From Streptococcus oralis (GTDB taxonomy: Bacteria > Bacillota > Bacilli > Lactobacillales > Streptococcaceae), in assembly GCF_004127215.1 (NCBI RefSeq), contig NZ_QEWJ01000007.1, positions 1 through 64,000 of the forward strand: a stretch of 64,000 nt of DNA, given 5' to 3'. The position numbers and the translations under genes were made by a program. This document shows, one piece after another, positions 30,957 through 40,479 of this stretch. Below the pieces are notes generated by a model. The model was not told the DNA's origin and made no database searches. It saw only the letters and a program-made list of their open reading frames with translations. The stretch's first letter is position 1. Each line of letters opens with the position of its first letter.

Positions 30957-30990
30957 AAAAAAGAACTCCTGAAATTCAGGAGTTCTTTTT
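30957..30990. terminator. Bidirectional terminator between guaB and recF
   Basis: AAAAAGAACTCCTGAA-A-TTCAGGAGTTCTTTTT, symmetrical, between convergent guaB and recF. Confidence 0.9.
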
Positions 30991-31005
30991 ACAGAGGTGT
31001 CAATT

Positions 31006-32097
31006 TTAATTTACAGATATTTTACCGTTTTGGATGTTGAAAATACTAAGATTTTCTGGCAAGTTTTGCAAGTGGTCTAAACTTGTTGTCGTGATGAAGG
31101 TTTGGATAGATTGTGAAATAGTTTCTAGTAATTTTAATTGTCGTGTGTTGTCAAGTTCGCTCATAACATCGTCAAGCAAGAGTATTGGAGACTCGTTGGT
31201 AATACTTTCCATTAGTTCAATCTCTGCTAGTTTGATAGAAAGTACAAGACTACGATGTTGCCCTTGACTTCCAAAATTAGCATCCATACCATTGATATAG
31301 AAAGCAATATCATCTCGATGAGGGCCAACACCAGTATTCTTTTTAAATAAATCTCTTGATCTACTTTTCTCTAAAGCTATTTTAAAAGAATCCATTAAGA
31401 CTTTTTCATTAGTGAAGTTGACAGTTGATTGATAAAATATTGACAACTTTTCTGATTGATTTGAAATTTCTAAGTGTTTTTTTTGACCAAATTTTTCTAA
31501 GTCTTTAATGAATTTTATCCGATGCTTTATGACGCGACAACCATACTCTACTAACTGATCATCTAAGACCGACATAAATGTTTCGTCAATCTTTTGGCTG
31601 GATTTTAGGTAGGTATTTCTTTGTTTGAGTATATGGTTGTAGTTTGACAAGTCTGACAAGTAGATTGGTTTAATTTGTCCCAGTTCTATATCTATAAACT
31701 TTCGACGAACGGAGGGCGCTCCTTTAATTAACTGGAGATCTTCAGGTGCAAAGAGAACCACATTCATATGTCCGATGTAGTCTGAGAGGCGAGCTTGTTT
31801 TAAATGATTGACTTTAGTCACACGCCCTTTCGGTGTTAGATCAATTTCTAGAGGGATAGAACCTGTTTTTTTCTGTAGCAAGCCAGAAAGATGGAGTTGT
31901 TCTTCATCAAAATGAATGAGATTTTTATCTGTCCGAGTACGATGACTACGTGTTAAGGCCAAGAAATAGATTGCTTCTAGAATATTGGTTTTTCCTTGAG
32001 CATTTTGGCCTAAAAAGACGTTTAATTTTGGATTGAAATCAATTTTTGCCTCTTTGTAGTTTCGAAAGGTTTTTATTGTTAAATGCTGGAGCCACAT
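31006..32097 (-). CDS. recF: DNA replication and repair protein RecF
   Basis: 363-aa SMC-like ATPase that helps load RecA at gaps. It starts [21 protein letters not shown] and has Walker [16 protein letters not shown], the signature [17 protein letters not shown] and Walker [13 protein letters not shown]. Length is normal. It lies 2 bp after the S4 gene yaaA. In Bacillus both genes sit in the dnaA-dnaN-yaaA-recF cluster, whereas here they are 17 kb from dnaA. Confidence 0.97.
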   Translation of the reverse strand: MWLQHLTIKTFRNYKEAKIDFNPKLNVFLGQNAQGKTNILEAIYFLALTRSHRTRTDKNLIHFDEEQLHLSGLLQKKTGSIPLEIDLTPKGRVTKVNHLKQARLSDYIGHMNVVLFAPEDLQLIKGAPSVRRKFIDIELGQIKPIYLSDLSNYNHILKQRNTYLKSSQKIDETFMSVLDDQLVEYGCRVIKHRIKFIKDLEKFGQKKHLEISNQSEKLSIFYQSTVNFTNEKVLMDSFKIALEKSRSRDLFKKNTGVGPHRDDIAFYINGMDANFGSQGQHRSLVLSIKLAEIELMESITNESPILLLDDVMSELDNTRQLKLLETISQSIQTFITTTSLDHLQNLPENLSIFNIQNGKISVN

Positions 32098-32099
32098 GA

Positions 32100-32468
32100 T
32101 TATCTTCCTGGAAAACGTGGAGCTTGTTTGGCTTTAGGTGATGAAGTAGTTTTTTGTTTATCTTTCTTTACACCCTTATTCATCTCTTTGACAAGTTTAG
32201 CAATCCGCTCTTTTTCAATCTTATCTGCTTGGTATTCTTCTTGCTCTTTTAAACTTGGTTGTGTCAAGGTGATGTCAATCTTTAAATCAGGAATGTCAAT
32301 CGTATCTCCAATACGGATTTTTTTTCCACGTCTATTTTCTAATTCACCATTAAAGTAAACTTGATGCTCCATTAAAAAGGATTTAATAGCACCACCGCTC
32401 TGTATAATTCCAAGCTCTTTTAGAAGGGCTTGGAGCGTAATAAATTCTTCAAATAATTTGTATTCCAT
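32100..32468 (-). CDS. yaaA: S4-domain protein YaaA
   Basis: 122-aa protein with an S4-type RNA-binding domain: [38 protein letters not shown] basic, disordered C-terminal extension (about residues 80-122, rich in Lys, Gln and Pro) follows. It is the usual upstream partner of recF in Firmicutes. YaaA/RlbA of Bacillus takes part in large-subunit assembly. The C-terminal tail is longer than in the Bacillus protein. Confidence 0.88.
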   Translation of the reverse strand: MEYKLFEEFITLQALLKELGIIQSGGAIKSFLMEHQVYFNGELENRRGKKIRIGDTIDIPDLKIDITLTQPSLKEQEEYQADKIEKERIAKLVKEMNKGVKKDKQKTTSSPKAKQAPRFPGR

Positions 32469-32592
32469 AATTCACCTCAATCTTTGGTATTATACCATAT
32501 TTTCCCTGAAATAACTGAAGGAAAGTCAGTCAAAATGAAAACGATTTTACTTTTAAAAGCTATAAAGAGAACAGGAAAAATTTTCTTTTTCA

Positions 32593-32601
32593 TGATATAA
32601 T
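32593..32601 (+). promoter_or_regulatory. Extended -10 promoter of the M16 operon
   Basis: TGA-TATAAT lies 27 bp before the first M16 gene, which is preceded by a GGGAGG ribosome site. Confidence 0.65.
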
Positions 32602-32628
32602 AGAGTTCTATATGTAGGGAGGTAAGGT

Positions 32629-33879
32629 ATGGAGTTAGTGCCTGGAATTTCAGCACATTTTGTTCAATCCAAAAAGTTTAAAACTAATAAAATCACTGTT
32701 CGTTTTACTGCTCCCTTATCTCTTGAGACAGTAGCAGGACGCATGTTAAGTGCGAGTATGTTGGAGACTGCCAATAAAGCTTACCCAACATCTCAAGCAT
32801 TTCGCAGATACTTGGCAAGTTTGTATGGGACAGATATTTCTACGAGTGCTTATCGTAGAGGACAGGCACATATTCTTGATTTAACATTTACCTACGTGCG
32901 GGATGAGTTTTTGAGTAAAAAAAATGTGCTGACTTCTCGAATTTTGGAATTAGTGAAACAGACTTTATTTGCGCCCTTAGTTCTAGATGGAGCCTTTGAG
33001 CCAGCCTTGTTTGAAATTGAAAAAAAACAATTATTGGCTAGCTTAGCTACTGATATGGATGATTCATTTTATTTTGCTCATAAGGAGTTGGATAGCTTGT
33101 TCTTCCATGATGAGCGCCTTCAATTAAGATACAGTGATTTACGAAAACGTATTTCAAATGAGTCTCCAAAAAGTAGTTATACTTGCTTTCAAGATGCTCT
33201 GAAAAATGATCGAATTGATTTCTTTTTCTTGGGTGATTTTAATGAAGTAGAAGTGAAGGAGTGGTTGAGGTCATTCTCTTTTACTGGGCGTCAAATCGAT
33301 GTCAAGCCTCAGTACAAACAACCATATTCAAACGTCCTTCGGGAAGGAATGGTTCGTAAGAATGTGGGTCAATCCGTTTTGGAATTGGCTTACCATTGTT
33401 CTACGAGCTATGGAGACAAGCATCATTTGGCCATGGTAGTAATGAATGGTCTATTAGGTGGTTTTGCTCACTCTAAGCTTTTTACAAATGTTCGGGAAAA
33501 TGCTGGTCTAGCCTACACTATCTCCAGTCAATTGGACTTGTTTAGTGGCCAATTGAGGATGTATGCTGGCATTGATCGGGGAAATCGCAATCAAGCCAGA
33601 AAATTGATGAATCATCAATTACTTGAACTAAAAAAAGGTAATTTTACAGATTTGGAGATTGAACAGACCAAGGAGATGATTCGCAGAACCTTGTTGCTTG
33701 CGCAAGATAGTCAGACCTCACTAATCGAGCGAGTTTATTTGAATAGTCTGTTAGGGAAATCCACATCAGATTTTGACAGTTGGGTTGAAAAATTAAACCA
33801 AGTTGACAAAGAAGCTATCTGCAAAGCAGCAAATAGTGTTCGGTTACAAGCGATATACTTTATGGAAGGAATAGAATGA
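32629..33879 (+). CDS. M16-family peptidase-like protein, zinc motif absent (YmfF type)
   Basis: 416-aa protein of the M16 (pitrilysin / processing peptidase) fold with two tandem alpha/beta domains. The region where HxxEH should be reads GRMLSASMLETA, so it lacks the zinc ligands and is probably the non-catalytic half of a heterodimer with the next gene. The conserved C-terminal-domain motif RENAGLAYTISS, which helps bind substrate, is present. It overlaps the partner gene by 4 bp, implying coupled translation. Confidence 0.85.
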   Translation: MELVPGISAHFVQSKKFKTNKITVRFTAPLSLETVAGRMLSASMLETANKAYPTSQAFRRYLASLYGTDISTSAYRRGQAHILDLTFTYVRDEFLSKKNVLTSRILELVKQTLFAPLVLDGAFEPALFEIEKKQLLASLATDMDDSFYFAHKELDSLFFHDERLQLRYSDLRKRISNESPKSSYTCFQDALKNDRIDFFFLGDFNEVEVKEWLRSFSFTGRQIDVKPQYKQPYSNVLREGMVRKNVGQSVLELAYHCSTSYGDKHHLAMVVMNGLLGGFAHSKLFTNVRENAGLAYTISSQLDLFSGQLRMYAGIDRGNRNQARKLMNHQLLELKKGNFTDLEIEQTKEMIRRTLLLAQDSQTSLIERVYLNSLLGKSTSDFDSWVEKLNQVDKEAICKAANSVRLQAIYFMEGIE

Positions 33880-35159
33880 CACCAGTTACCTTTGAAGAAA
33901 AATACTATCCTGCTGTAAAGGAGACGGTTTATCAGACTCGTCTATCAAATGGATTGACAGTGTCTCTCCTTCCTAAGAAACAATTTAATGAAGTTTACGG
34001 GGTTGTAACAGTTCAATTTGGATCAGTAGACACAAGCTTTACAATATCTGAAAAAGGTTTACAGTCTTATCCAGCTGGAATTGCACATTTTCTTGAACAT
34101 AAACTGTTTGAGAGAGAAAATGCTGAAGATATTATGGAGTCTTTTACATGCTTGGGAGCTGATAGCAATGCTTTTACAAGTTTTACAAAGACGAGTTATT
34201 TGTTTTCAACAATAGATCAGTTATCAGAAAATTTGGATTTGCTTGAAGAATTGGTAACAGTTGCGCATTTTACAGAAGAGTCAGTTGAGAGAGAGCGGGA
34301 AATTATCCAACAGGAACGTGAGATGTACCAAGACGATCCAGATTCGCGTCTGTTTTTTGCAACCTTAGCAAATCTTTATCCCAATACTCCTCTGGCAACC
34401 GATATTGTTGGAAGTGAAAAATCAATTAACAATATTCAGCTAAATGACTTAAAAGATAACTTTACAGCCTTTTACAAACCTGTCAATATGTCTTTGTTTT
34501 TAGTTGGAAATTTTGATGTAGATACGGTTGAGAAGTATTTTTCGCAAAAGAAACTTGGAGACTTGGAAGAAATAGTAGTAAGGAAGGAGAAGCTTACTTT
34601 ACAAGCTGTCAAAGAAACAGATAGCCTTTGGATGGAAGTTTCTTCACCAAAGCTTGCTGTTGGAATTAGGGGAGCAGGTGAGGTGGCAGAAGAAGATTGC
34701 TACCGTTATAATGTTTTGCTAAAATTACTGTTTACGATGATGTTTGGTTGGACTTCTGAGCGATTTCAAAAGTTATATGAGACAGGGAAGTTGGATGCCT
34801 CGCTGTCCTTAGAGGTAGAAGTGAATAGTCGCTTTCATTTTGTGATGTTGACGATGGATACCAAGGAGCCTGTTTCGTTGTCGCATCAATTTCGAAAGGC
34901 TATTCTCAACTTCACGAAAGATTCAGATCTTACAGAGGAACATCTGGATCTTGTTAAGAGTGAGATGTTTGGGGAATTTTTCAGTAGTATGAACTCCTTG
35001 GAGTTTATTGCGACACAGTATGAACCAGTCGACAAAGGGGAAACTATTTTTGATTTACCAAAAATTTTACAAGAAATTACTTTAGACGATGTTCTTGAAG
35101 CTGGGCATCGTTTGATAGATGATGGTGATTTGATTGATTTTACTATCTTTCCATCCTAA
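33876..35159 (+). CDS. M16-family zinc peptidase (YmfH type)
   Basis: 427-aa catalytic partner of the preceding gene. The inverted zinc motif HFLEH appears in GIAHFLEHKLFE at about residue 70, and the third ligand Glu lies in the downstream VEREREIIQQEREMY stretch. It is cytosolic, with no signal peptide. In Bacillus and streptococci this ymfF-ymfH pair precedes the rodZ-like gene and pgsA, as here. The natural substrate is unknown. Confidence 0.9.
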   Translation: MTPVTFEEKYYPAVKETVYQTRLSNGLTVSLLPKKQFNEVYGVVTVQFGSVDTSFTISEKGLQSYPAGIAHFLEHKLFERENAEDIMESFTCLGADSNAFTSFTKTSYLFSTIDQLSENLDLLEELVTVAHFTEESVEREREIIQQEREMYQDDPDSRLFFATLANLYPNTPLATDIVGSEKSINNIQLNDLKDNFTAFYKPVNMSLFLVGNFDVDTVEKYFSQKKLGDLEEIVVRKEKLTLQAVKETDSLWMEVSSPKLAVGIRGAGEVAEEDCYRYNVLLKLLFTMMFGWTSERFQKLYETGKLDASLSLEVEVNSRFHFVMLTMDTKEPVSLSHQFRKAILNFTKDSDLTEEHLDLVKSEMFGEFFSSMNSLEFIATQYEPVDKGETIFDLPKILQEITLDDVLEAGHRLIDDGDLIDFTIFPS

Positions 35160-35197
35160 AATAGATAAGAATTATTAGTTAAGAAGGAATGTTAAGT

Positions 35198-36022
35198 ATG
35201 AGAAAAAAAACGATTGGTGAGGTTCTGCGTTTAGCCAGAATTAATCAGGGATTGAGTATAGAAGAACTGCAGGCAAAAACGGATATTCAGATGAATTTAT
35301 TAGAGGCTATGGAGGCTGATGATTTTGATCGCCTTCCTAGTCCATTTTATGCTCGTTCTTTTTTAAGAAAATATGCCTGGGCGGTTGAATTGGACGAGCG
35401 AATCATTTTGGATGCCTATGATTCGGGAAGCATGATTACCTATGAAGAGGTCGATGTTGATGAAGAAGACTTGTCTGGTCGTAGACGATCAAATAAGAAA
35501 AAAACGTCTTATCTCCCTCTGTTTTACTTCGTTCTGTTTGCTTTGTCGATTTTAATTTTTGTGACCTATTATGTTTGGAATTATATCCAGACTCAACCAA
35601 TGCGCCCTTCTTCAGCTAATTATAGTGTTGTGAACTCAACTAGTTCAACAACCTCGTCTAGTTCATCTTCTAGCAGTCAGACGTCTAGCACATCTTCTAC
35701 CCTAGAATCAAAAATTACGGTTTCGGGTGAGGGCAATCATATTGAGGCACACTATAAATCAAGTAAGGAAATAGCTATCATTCAACTGGCAGTTTCAGAT
35801 ACAACTAGCTGGATTAGTGTTTCAGGGAGTGACCTTGAAGGTGGTGTGACCTTGTCATCAGACAATAAAAACGCAAAAACAACAGTTTCGACGAAAAATC
35901 CTGTGACGATTACTTTAGGTGTAGTGAAGGGAGTTACTTTAACTGTGGATAATCAAACAATCGATACTTCCAAGCTGACAACTCAGACTGGAACTGTGAC
36001 ACTTACATTCACTACAAATTAA
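35198..36022 (+). CDS. rodZ: RodZ-like cell-shape/HTH membrane protein (YmfM type)
   Basis: 274-aa bitopic protein. A cytoplasmic HTH of the RodZ/HTH_25 class (IGEVLRLARINQGLSIEELQAKT) is followed by a basic stretch, one membrane helix (about residues 104-126), a Ser/Thr-rich linker and an extracellular DUF4115 beta domain. It links peripheral peptidoglycan synthesis to MreCD. The ATG at 35198 is chosen because AAGAAGGA lies at proper distance, while the ATG at 35189 is only 1-2 nt from that element. It sits between the M16 pair and pgsA. Confidence 0.9.
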   Translation: MRKKTIGEVLRLARINQGLSIEELQAKTDIQMNLLEAMEADDFDRLPSPFYARSFLRKYAWAVELDERIILDAYDSGSMITYEEVDVDEEDLSGRRRSNKKKTSYLPLFYFVLFALSILIFVTYYVWNYIQTQPMRPSSANYSVVNSTSSTTSSSSSSSSQTSSTSSTLESKITVSGEGNHIEAHYKSSKEIAIIQLAVSDTTSWISVSGSDLEGGVTLSSDNKNAKTTVSTKNPVTITLGVVKGVTLTVDNQTIDTSKLTTQTGTVTLTFTTN

Positions 36023-36032
36023 GGAAGAACCA

Positions 36033-36578
36033 ATGAAAAAAGAACAAATCCCTAATGTATTAACTATTGGTAGAATTCTCTTTATACCTCTCTTTATTCT
36101 TGTTTTGACTTTGGGTCATTCACAAGGTAGTCACCTGCTGGCAGCGATTATCTTTGCAGTTGCTAGTGTAACGGATTATCTTGATGGCTATCTTGCTCGT
36201 AAATGGAATGTGGTTAGCAACTTTGGAAAGTTTGCAGATCCAATGGCTGATAAGTTGTTGGTTATGTCAGCTTTTATCATGTTGATTGAGTTGGGTATGG
36301 CTCCAGCTTGGGTTGTTGCTATTATCATCTGCCGTGAACTCGCTGTGACAGGTCTACGTCTGTTGCTCGTTGAGACAGGAGGGACAGTTCTAGCAGCAGC
36401 GATGCCAGGGAAAATCAAAACCTTTAGTCAAATGTTTGCGATTATCTTTTTGCTCTTACATTGGAATTTAATTGGGCAACTGTTGCTTTATATCGCTTTG
36501 TTTTTTACTATCTACTCTGGTTATGATTATTTCAAGGGTAGCGCTCATGTATTCAAAGGGACGTTTGGTTCGAAATGA
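36033..36578 (+). CDS. pgsA: CDP-diacylglycerol--glycerol-3-phosphate 3-phosphatidyltransferase
   Basis: 181-aa integral membrane enzyme that makes phosphatidylglycerol phosphate, the first committed step to phosphatidylglycerol. The CDP-alcohol phosphotransferase motif D-G-x2-A-R-x8-G-x3-D-x3-D is visible as DYLDGYLARKWNVVSNFGKFADPMADK. Four or five membrane helices are present. Its stop codon overlaps the ecfA1 start (ATGA). Confidence 0.96.
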   Translation: MKKEQIPNVLTIGRILFIPLFILVLTLGHSQGSHLLAAIIFAVASVTDYLDGYLARKWNVVSNFGKFADPMADKLLVMSAFIMLIELGMAPAWVVAIIICRELAVTGLRLLLVETGGTVLAAAMPGKIKTFSQMFAIIFLLLHWNLIGQLLLYIALFFTIYSGYDYFKGSAHVFKGTFGSK

Positions 36579-37402
36579 AATCGATTATTGAAGTAAAAGA
36601 CCTGTCTTTTCGTTATAAGGAAGACCAAGATCATTATGATGTTAATAATGTCTCGTTTCACGTGAAACGTGGGGAGTGGCTCTCAATTGTAGGTCATAAT
36701 GGGAGTGGAAAGTCAACAACTATTCGTTTGATTGATGGTTTGCTTGAAGCAGAGTCTGGAGAAATCTGGATAGATGACCAACTGCTGTCTTCTGAGAATG
36801 TTTGGGACTTGCGCCGACAAATTGGCATGGTTTTTCAAAATCCAGATAATCAATTTGTGGGGGCAACTGTTGAAGATGATGTCGCCTTTGGCTTAGAAAA
36901 CCAGGGACTTCCTCGTGAAGAAATGAAGAAGAGAGTAGCTGAATCCTTGGAGTTAGTGGGTATGCTGGACTTTAAGAAGAGAGAACCAGCTCGCTTATCT
37001 GGTGGACAAAAACAACGGGTGGCCATTGCAGGAGTTGTTGCTTTGAGACCAGCTATTTTGATTCTGGACGAGGCTACAAGTATGTTGGATCCCGAGGGGC
37101 GAAGAGAACTGATTCAGACAGTTCAAGAGATTCGAAAAGACTACCAGATGACAGTCGTCTCCATTACGCATGACTTGGAAGAAGTTGCGATGAGTGATCG
37201 TGTCTTGGTCATGAAAAAAGGCCAAGTGGAGTCAACCAGCAGCCCAAGAGAACTTTTTTCTCGGGCTGATCTTGACCAGATAGGCTTAGATGATCCCTTT
37301 ACGAATCAACTGAGAGAATCTTTGAGAGAGACTGGCTATCAGTTGCCGGATGGCTATTTGACAGAAGGAGAGCTAGAGGACAAACTATGGGAATTACTCT
37401 AG
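36575..37402 (+). CDS. ecfA1: ECF transporter ATPase EcfA1
   Basis: 275-aa ABC ATPase of the shared energy-coupling module for vitamin uptake. Walker A is GHNGSGKST, the signature [10 protein letters not shown] and Walker [13 protein letters not shown], with the H-loop ITHDLEE. It pairs with EcfA2 and EcfT to energise several S components (riboflavin, biotin, folate and others). It overlaps both neighbours. A parS-like site lies within its 5' part at 36654. Confidence 0.96.
   Translation: MKSIIEVKDLSFRYKEDQDHYDVNNVSFHVKRGEWLSIVGHNGSGKSTTIRLIDGLLEAESGEIWIDDQLLSSENVWDLRRQIGMVFQNPDNQFVGATVEDDVAFGLENQGLPREEMKKRVAESLELVGMLDFKKREPARLSGGQKQRVAIAGVVALRPAILILDEATSMLDPEGRRELIQTVQEIRKDYQMTVVSITHDLEEVAMSDRVLVMKKGQVESTSSPRELFSRADLDQIGLDDPFTNQLRESLRETGYQLPDGYLTEGELEDKLWELL
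36654..36669. promoter_or_regulatory. parS site inside ecfA1
   Basis: CGTTTCACGTGAAACG is a perfect 16-bp palindrome matching the parS core TTTCACGTGAAA, with only the outermost bases differing from consensus. It is on the same replichore as the 25453 site, about 22 kb from oriC. Confidence 0.85.
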
Positions 37403-38226
37403 AAAATGTGAGCTTTACCTATCAAGAGGGAACCCCCCTATCTTCATCAGCCTTGACTGATGTTTCCTTGACGATTGAGGATGGCTCCTATACAGCTTTG
37501 ATAGGACATACAGGTAGTGGAAAATCGACGATTTTACAGCTTTTAAATGGCCTATTGGTACCAAGTAAGGGTTCTGTTCGAGTTTTTGATACTGTCATTA
37601 CTCCTACATCAACCAATAAAGAAATTCGACAGATTCGAAAGCAAGTCGGTCTAGTGTTTCAATTTGCTGAAAATCAGATTTTCGAAGAGACTGTTTTGAA
37701 AGATGTTGCGTTTGGACCACAAAATTTTGGAGTTTCTGAGGAGGAAGCCAAGAAAATTGCGCGTGAAAAGTTAGCCTTGGTGGGCATTGCTGAGTCACTC
37801 TTTGAGAGGAGTCCATTTGAACTTTCGGGTGGTCAGATGAGACGTGTGGCTATAGCAGGGATGCTAGCGATGGAGCCTACTGTCTTGGTTTTGGATGAGC
37901 CAACAGCTGGACTAGATCCTTTGGGCAGAAAAGAATTGATGACCCTGTTTAAAAAACTTCACCATGCTGGAATGACAATCGTTCTGGTAACGCATTTGAT
38001 GGATGACGTAGCTGAGTATGCTGATCAGGTTTACGTTATGGAAAAGGGGTGCTTGGTCAAAAGTGGCAAACCAAGTGATGTCTTCCAAGATGTAGCCTCT
38101 ATGGAAAATGTGCAGTTAGGTGTGCCTAAAATCACAGCCTTTTGTAAACGTTTGGCAGATAGAGGTGTAGCTTTTAACAAACTGCCAATCAAGATAGAGG
38201 AGTTTAAGGAGTCGCTAAATGGATAG
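37387..38226 (+). CDS. ecfA2: ECF transporter ATPase EcfA2
   Basis: 279-aa second ATPase of the ECF module. Walker A is GHTGSGKST, the signature [13 protein letters not shown] and Walker [13 protein letters not shown]. The Q-loop segment [11 protein letters not shown] is typical of EcfA2. The start overlaps the ecfA1 end by 16 bp and the end overlaps ecfT by 8 bp, so the three are translationally coupled and made in fixed ratio. Confidence 0.96.
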   Translation: MGITLENVSFTYQEGTPLSSSALTDVSLTIEDGSYTALIGHTGSGKSTILQLLNGLLVPSKGSVRVFDTVITPTSTNKEIRQIRKQVGLVFQFAENQIFEETVLKDVAFGPQNFGVSEEEAKKIAREKLALVGIAESLFERSPFELSGGQMRRVAIAGMLAMEPTVLVLDEPTAGLDPLGRKELMTLFKKLHHAGMTIVLVTHLMDDVAEYADQVYVMEKGCLVKSGKPSDVFQDVASMENVQLGVPKITAFCKRLADRGVAFNKLPIKIEEFKESLNG

Positions 38227-39013
38227 TATGATTTTAGGGCGATATATACCAGGAGATTCCATCATTCATCGCTTGGATCCCCGTAGTAAATTACTCGCTA
38301 TGATCCTGTTGATTTTGATTGTATTTTGGGCTAATAATCCCCTCGCCAATCTCATTCTTTTTGTAGCAACAGGTATATTTATCGCTTTGTCGGGCGTTTC
38401 CCTCTCATTTTTTGTTCAGGGATTAAAATCCATGTTTTTCTTGATTGCTTTTACGACTCTATTTCAACTCTTTTTCATTTCAAGTGGAAATGTCTTATTT
38501 GAGTTTTCTTTTATAAGAATAACGGATTATGCTTTGCAACAAGCTGGGATTATTTTTTGTCGTTTTGTGTTGATTATTTTCTTTTCAACTTTGCTAACGT
38601 TAACGACCATGCCTTTGAGTCTGGCGGCTGCAGTTGAATCTCTTTTAGCGCCTCTGAAACGTGTGAAAGTTCCCGTTCATGAAATTGGTCTCATGTTATC
38701 AATGAGTTTGCGTTTTGTTCCAACCTTGATGGATGACACAACGCGGATTATGAATGCTCAAAAAGCCCGTGGAGTTGATTTTGGCGAAGGCAGTATCGTT
38801 CAAAAAGTAAAGGCTATGATTCCGATTTTGATTCCTCTTTTTGCTACTAGCTTAAAGCGTGCAGATTCATTGGCAATAGCTATGGAAGCGCGTGGTTATC
38901 AGGGAGGAAAGGGCAGAAGTCAGTATAGACAGTTGAGATGGAGTCAAAAGGATACACTGGCGATTCTTGTGATTCTGGTGCTGGGTTGTTTCTTATTTTT
39001 CTTAAAATCTTAG
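38219..39013 (+). CDS. ecfT: ECF transporter transmembrane subunit EcfT
   Basis: 264-aa membrane scaffold of the ECF transporter. It has an N-terminal [20 protein letters not shown] motif, four or five helices, and two coupling-helix motifs of the Ala-Arg-Gly type ([10 protein letters not shown] and [10 protein letters not shown]) that dock on EcfA1 and EcfA2. GGAG precedes the ATG by 7 bp. Confidence 0.96.
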   Translation: MDSMILGRYIPGDSIIHRLDPRSKLLAMILLILIVFWANNPLANLILFVATGIFIALSGVSLSFFVQGLKSMFFLIAFTTLFQLFFISSGNVLFEFSFIRITDYALQQAGIIFCRFVLIIFFSTLLTLTTMPLSLAAAVESLLAPLKRVKVPVHEIGLMLSMSLRFVPTLMDDTTRIMNAQKARGVDFGEGSIVQKVKAMIPILIPLFATSLKRADSLAIAMEARGYQGGKGRSQYRQLRWSQKDTLAILVILVLGCFLFFLKS

Positions 39014-39073
39014 TGGATTTGTAAGGTTGATAAAAAATCACAGTAGCAGATCTTTAGTAAAAAAGGTAGGAAT

Positions 39074-39889
39074 ATGAACCGTTTTAAAAAATCAAAATAT
39101 CTAATCATCGTTTTTGTCACAGTTCTGACAGTTTCTGTACTATTGGTGACAACCTATTCAAGTGCTATTGTGACAAAACTAGGAGATGGAATTTCCTTAG
39201 TAGATAGAATTGTTCAGAAACCCTTTCAGTGGTTTGACTCTTTCAAATCAGATTTGGGACATTTGACGCAGACTTATAATGAGAACGAGAGTCTAAAAAA
39301 ACAGCTCTATCAACTAGAGGTAGAATCTAATCAATCAGAAAGTTTAAAAACTGAAAATGAACAACTACGTCAGTTGCTGGATATGAAGTCAAAATTGCAG
39401 ACTACAAAAACCCTAGCAGCAGATGTGATTATGCGAGCTCCAGTGTCTTGGAAGCAAGAGTTAACAATTGATGTGGGAAGTTCAAAAGGAGCTTCTGAAA
39501 ATATGTTGGTCATTGCAAACGGTGGCTTGATTGGTAGTGTTTCAAAGGTGGAGGAACATTCAACAACTGTAAACCTATTGACAAACACTGAAAATTCCGA
39601 CAAAATTTCCGTTAAAATCCTGCATGGTTCTACTGAAATTTATGGAATCATCGTTGGTTATGACAAGGAAACCGAACTGCTTAAAATTAGTCAATTAAAT
39701 AGTAATAGCGACATTAGCGCGGGAGATAAGGTGACTACAGGGGGGCTCGGAAACTTCAATGTTAAGGATATTCCTGTTGGCGAGGTTGTTGCCACAACGC
39801 ACAGCAGTGATTATCTAACACGAGAGGTAACAGTAAAGTTAAGTGCTGACACCAAAAATCTTCATGTGGTAGAGTTAGTGGGGAATTAA
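39074..39889 (+). CDS. mreC: Rod-shape/peripheral growth protein MreC
   Basis: 271-aa bitopic protein with a membrane helix at about residues 9-29, a coiled coil (about 65-105) and an extracellular double beta-barrel domain ending in the conserved EVTVKLSADTKNLHVVELV segment. In ovococci it organises peripheral peptidoglycan synthesis with MreD, RodZ and PBP1a/2b. mreB is absent next to it, as expected for cocci. Confidence 0.95.
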   Translation: MNRFKKSKYLIIVFVTVLTVSVLLVTTYSSAIVTKLGDGISLVDRIVQKPFQWFDSFKSDLGHLTQTYNENESLKKQLYQLEVESNQSESLKTENEQLRQLLDMKSKLQTTKTLAADVIMRAPVSWKQELTIDVGSSKGASENMLVIANGGLIGSVSKVEEHSTTVNLLTNTENSDKISVKILHGSTEIYGIIVGYDKETELLKISQLNSNSDISAGDKVTTGGLGNFNVKDIPVGEVVATTHSSDYLTREVTVKLSADTKNLHVVELVGN

Positions 39890-39891
39890 CA

Positions 39892-40386
39892 ATGAGACTG
39901 TTAAAACAAGTTGGTATTTTCTTTTTACTCCCCGTTGTTGTTCTAGTTGATGCTCATATTGGTCAATTGGTGGGATCCTTCTTCCCCCACTTTCATTTAG
40001 CCAGTCATTTTCTATTCTTGTTTCTCTTATTTGAGACAATCGAGGTGTCGGAGTATCTCTATCTAGCCTATTGTTGTATAGTGGGTTTGGTTTACGATAT
40101 TTATTTTTTCCACTTGATTGGAATTGCCACGCTTTTGTTTATCTTGATTGGTGCTTCGCTCCACAAGTTTAACAGCGTGATTTTGACAAATCGTTGGACA
40201 AGGATGTTGACCATTATTGTGATCAGTTTTCTGTTTGATATGGGGAGCTATCTTTTGGCTCTTGCTGTGGGACTGACTGTAGATTCCATGCCAGTATTCA
40301 TCGTCTATAGCCTTGTCCCGTCAATGATTCTGAACTTTTTATGGATGGCGATTTTTCAATTTATTTTTGAAAAAATTTATCTATAA
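39892..40386 (+). CDS. mreD: Rod-shape/peripheral growth protein MreD
   Basis: 164-aa very hydrophobic protein with about five membrane helices, immediately (2 bp) after mreC. It stabilises MreC and takes part in peripheral wall growth. The sequence is weakly conserved, so identification rests on topology and on its place between mreC and pcsB. Confidence 0.92.
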   Translation: MRLLKQVGIFFLLPVVVLVDAHIGQLVGSFFPHFHLASHFLFLFLLFETIEVSEYLYLAYCCIVGLVYDIYFFHLIGIATLLFILIGASLHKFNSVILTNRWTRMLTIIVISFLFDMGSYLLALAVGLTVDSMPVFIVYSLVPSMILNFLWMAIFQFIFEKIYL

Positions 40387-40400
40387 GAAAGAAATATAAA

Positions 40401-40444
40401 TGTAACAAAGGCGTAATATTTATTATGTCTTTTTTTGGTATACT
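40401..40444 (+). promoter_or_regulatory. WalR(VicR)-type box and pcsB promoter
   Basis: TGTAAC-AAAGG-CGTAAT (40401-40417) matches the WalR direct repeat TGTWAH-N5-TGTWAH with one mismatch. TATACT (40439-40444) is the -10, with no good -35 at 17 bp, which fits activator dependence. pcsB is the best-known essential WalRK target in pneumococcus. Confidence 0.75.
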
Positions 40445-40479
40445 AGTAATGTCTTAAATAGAAGGAGTATTGACAGAAT

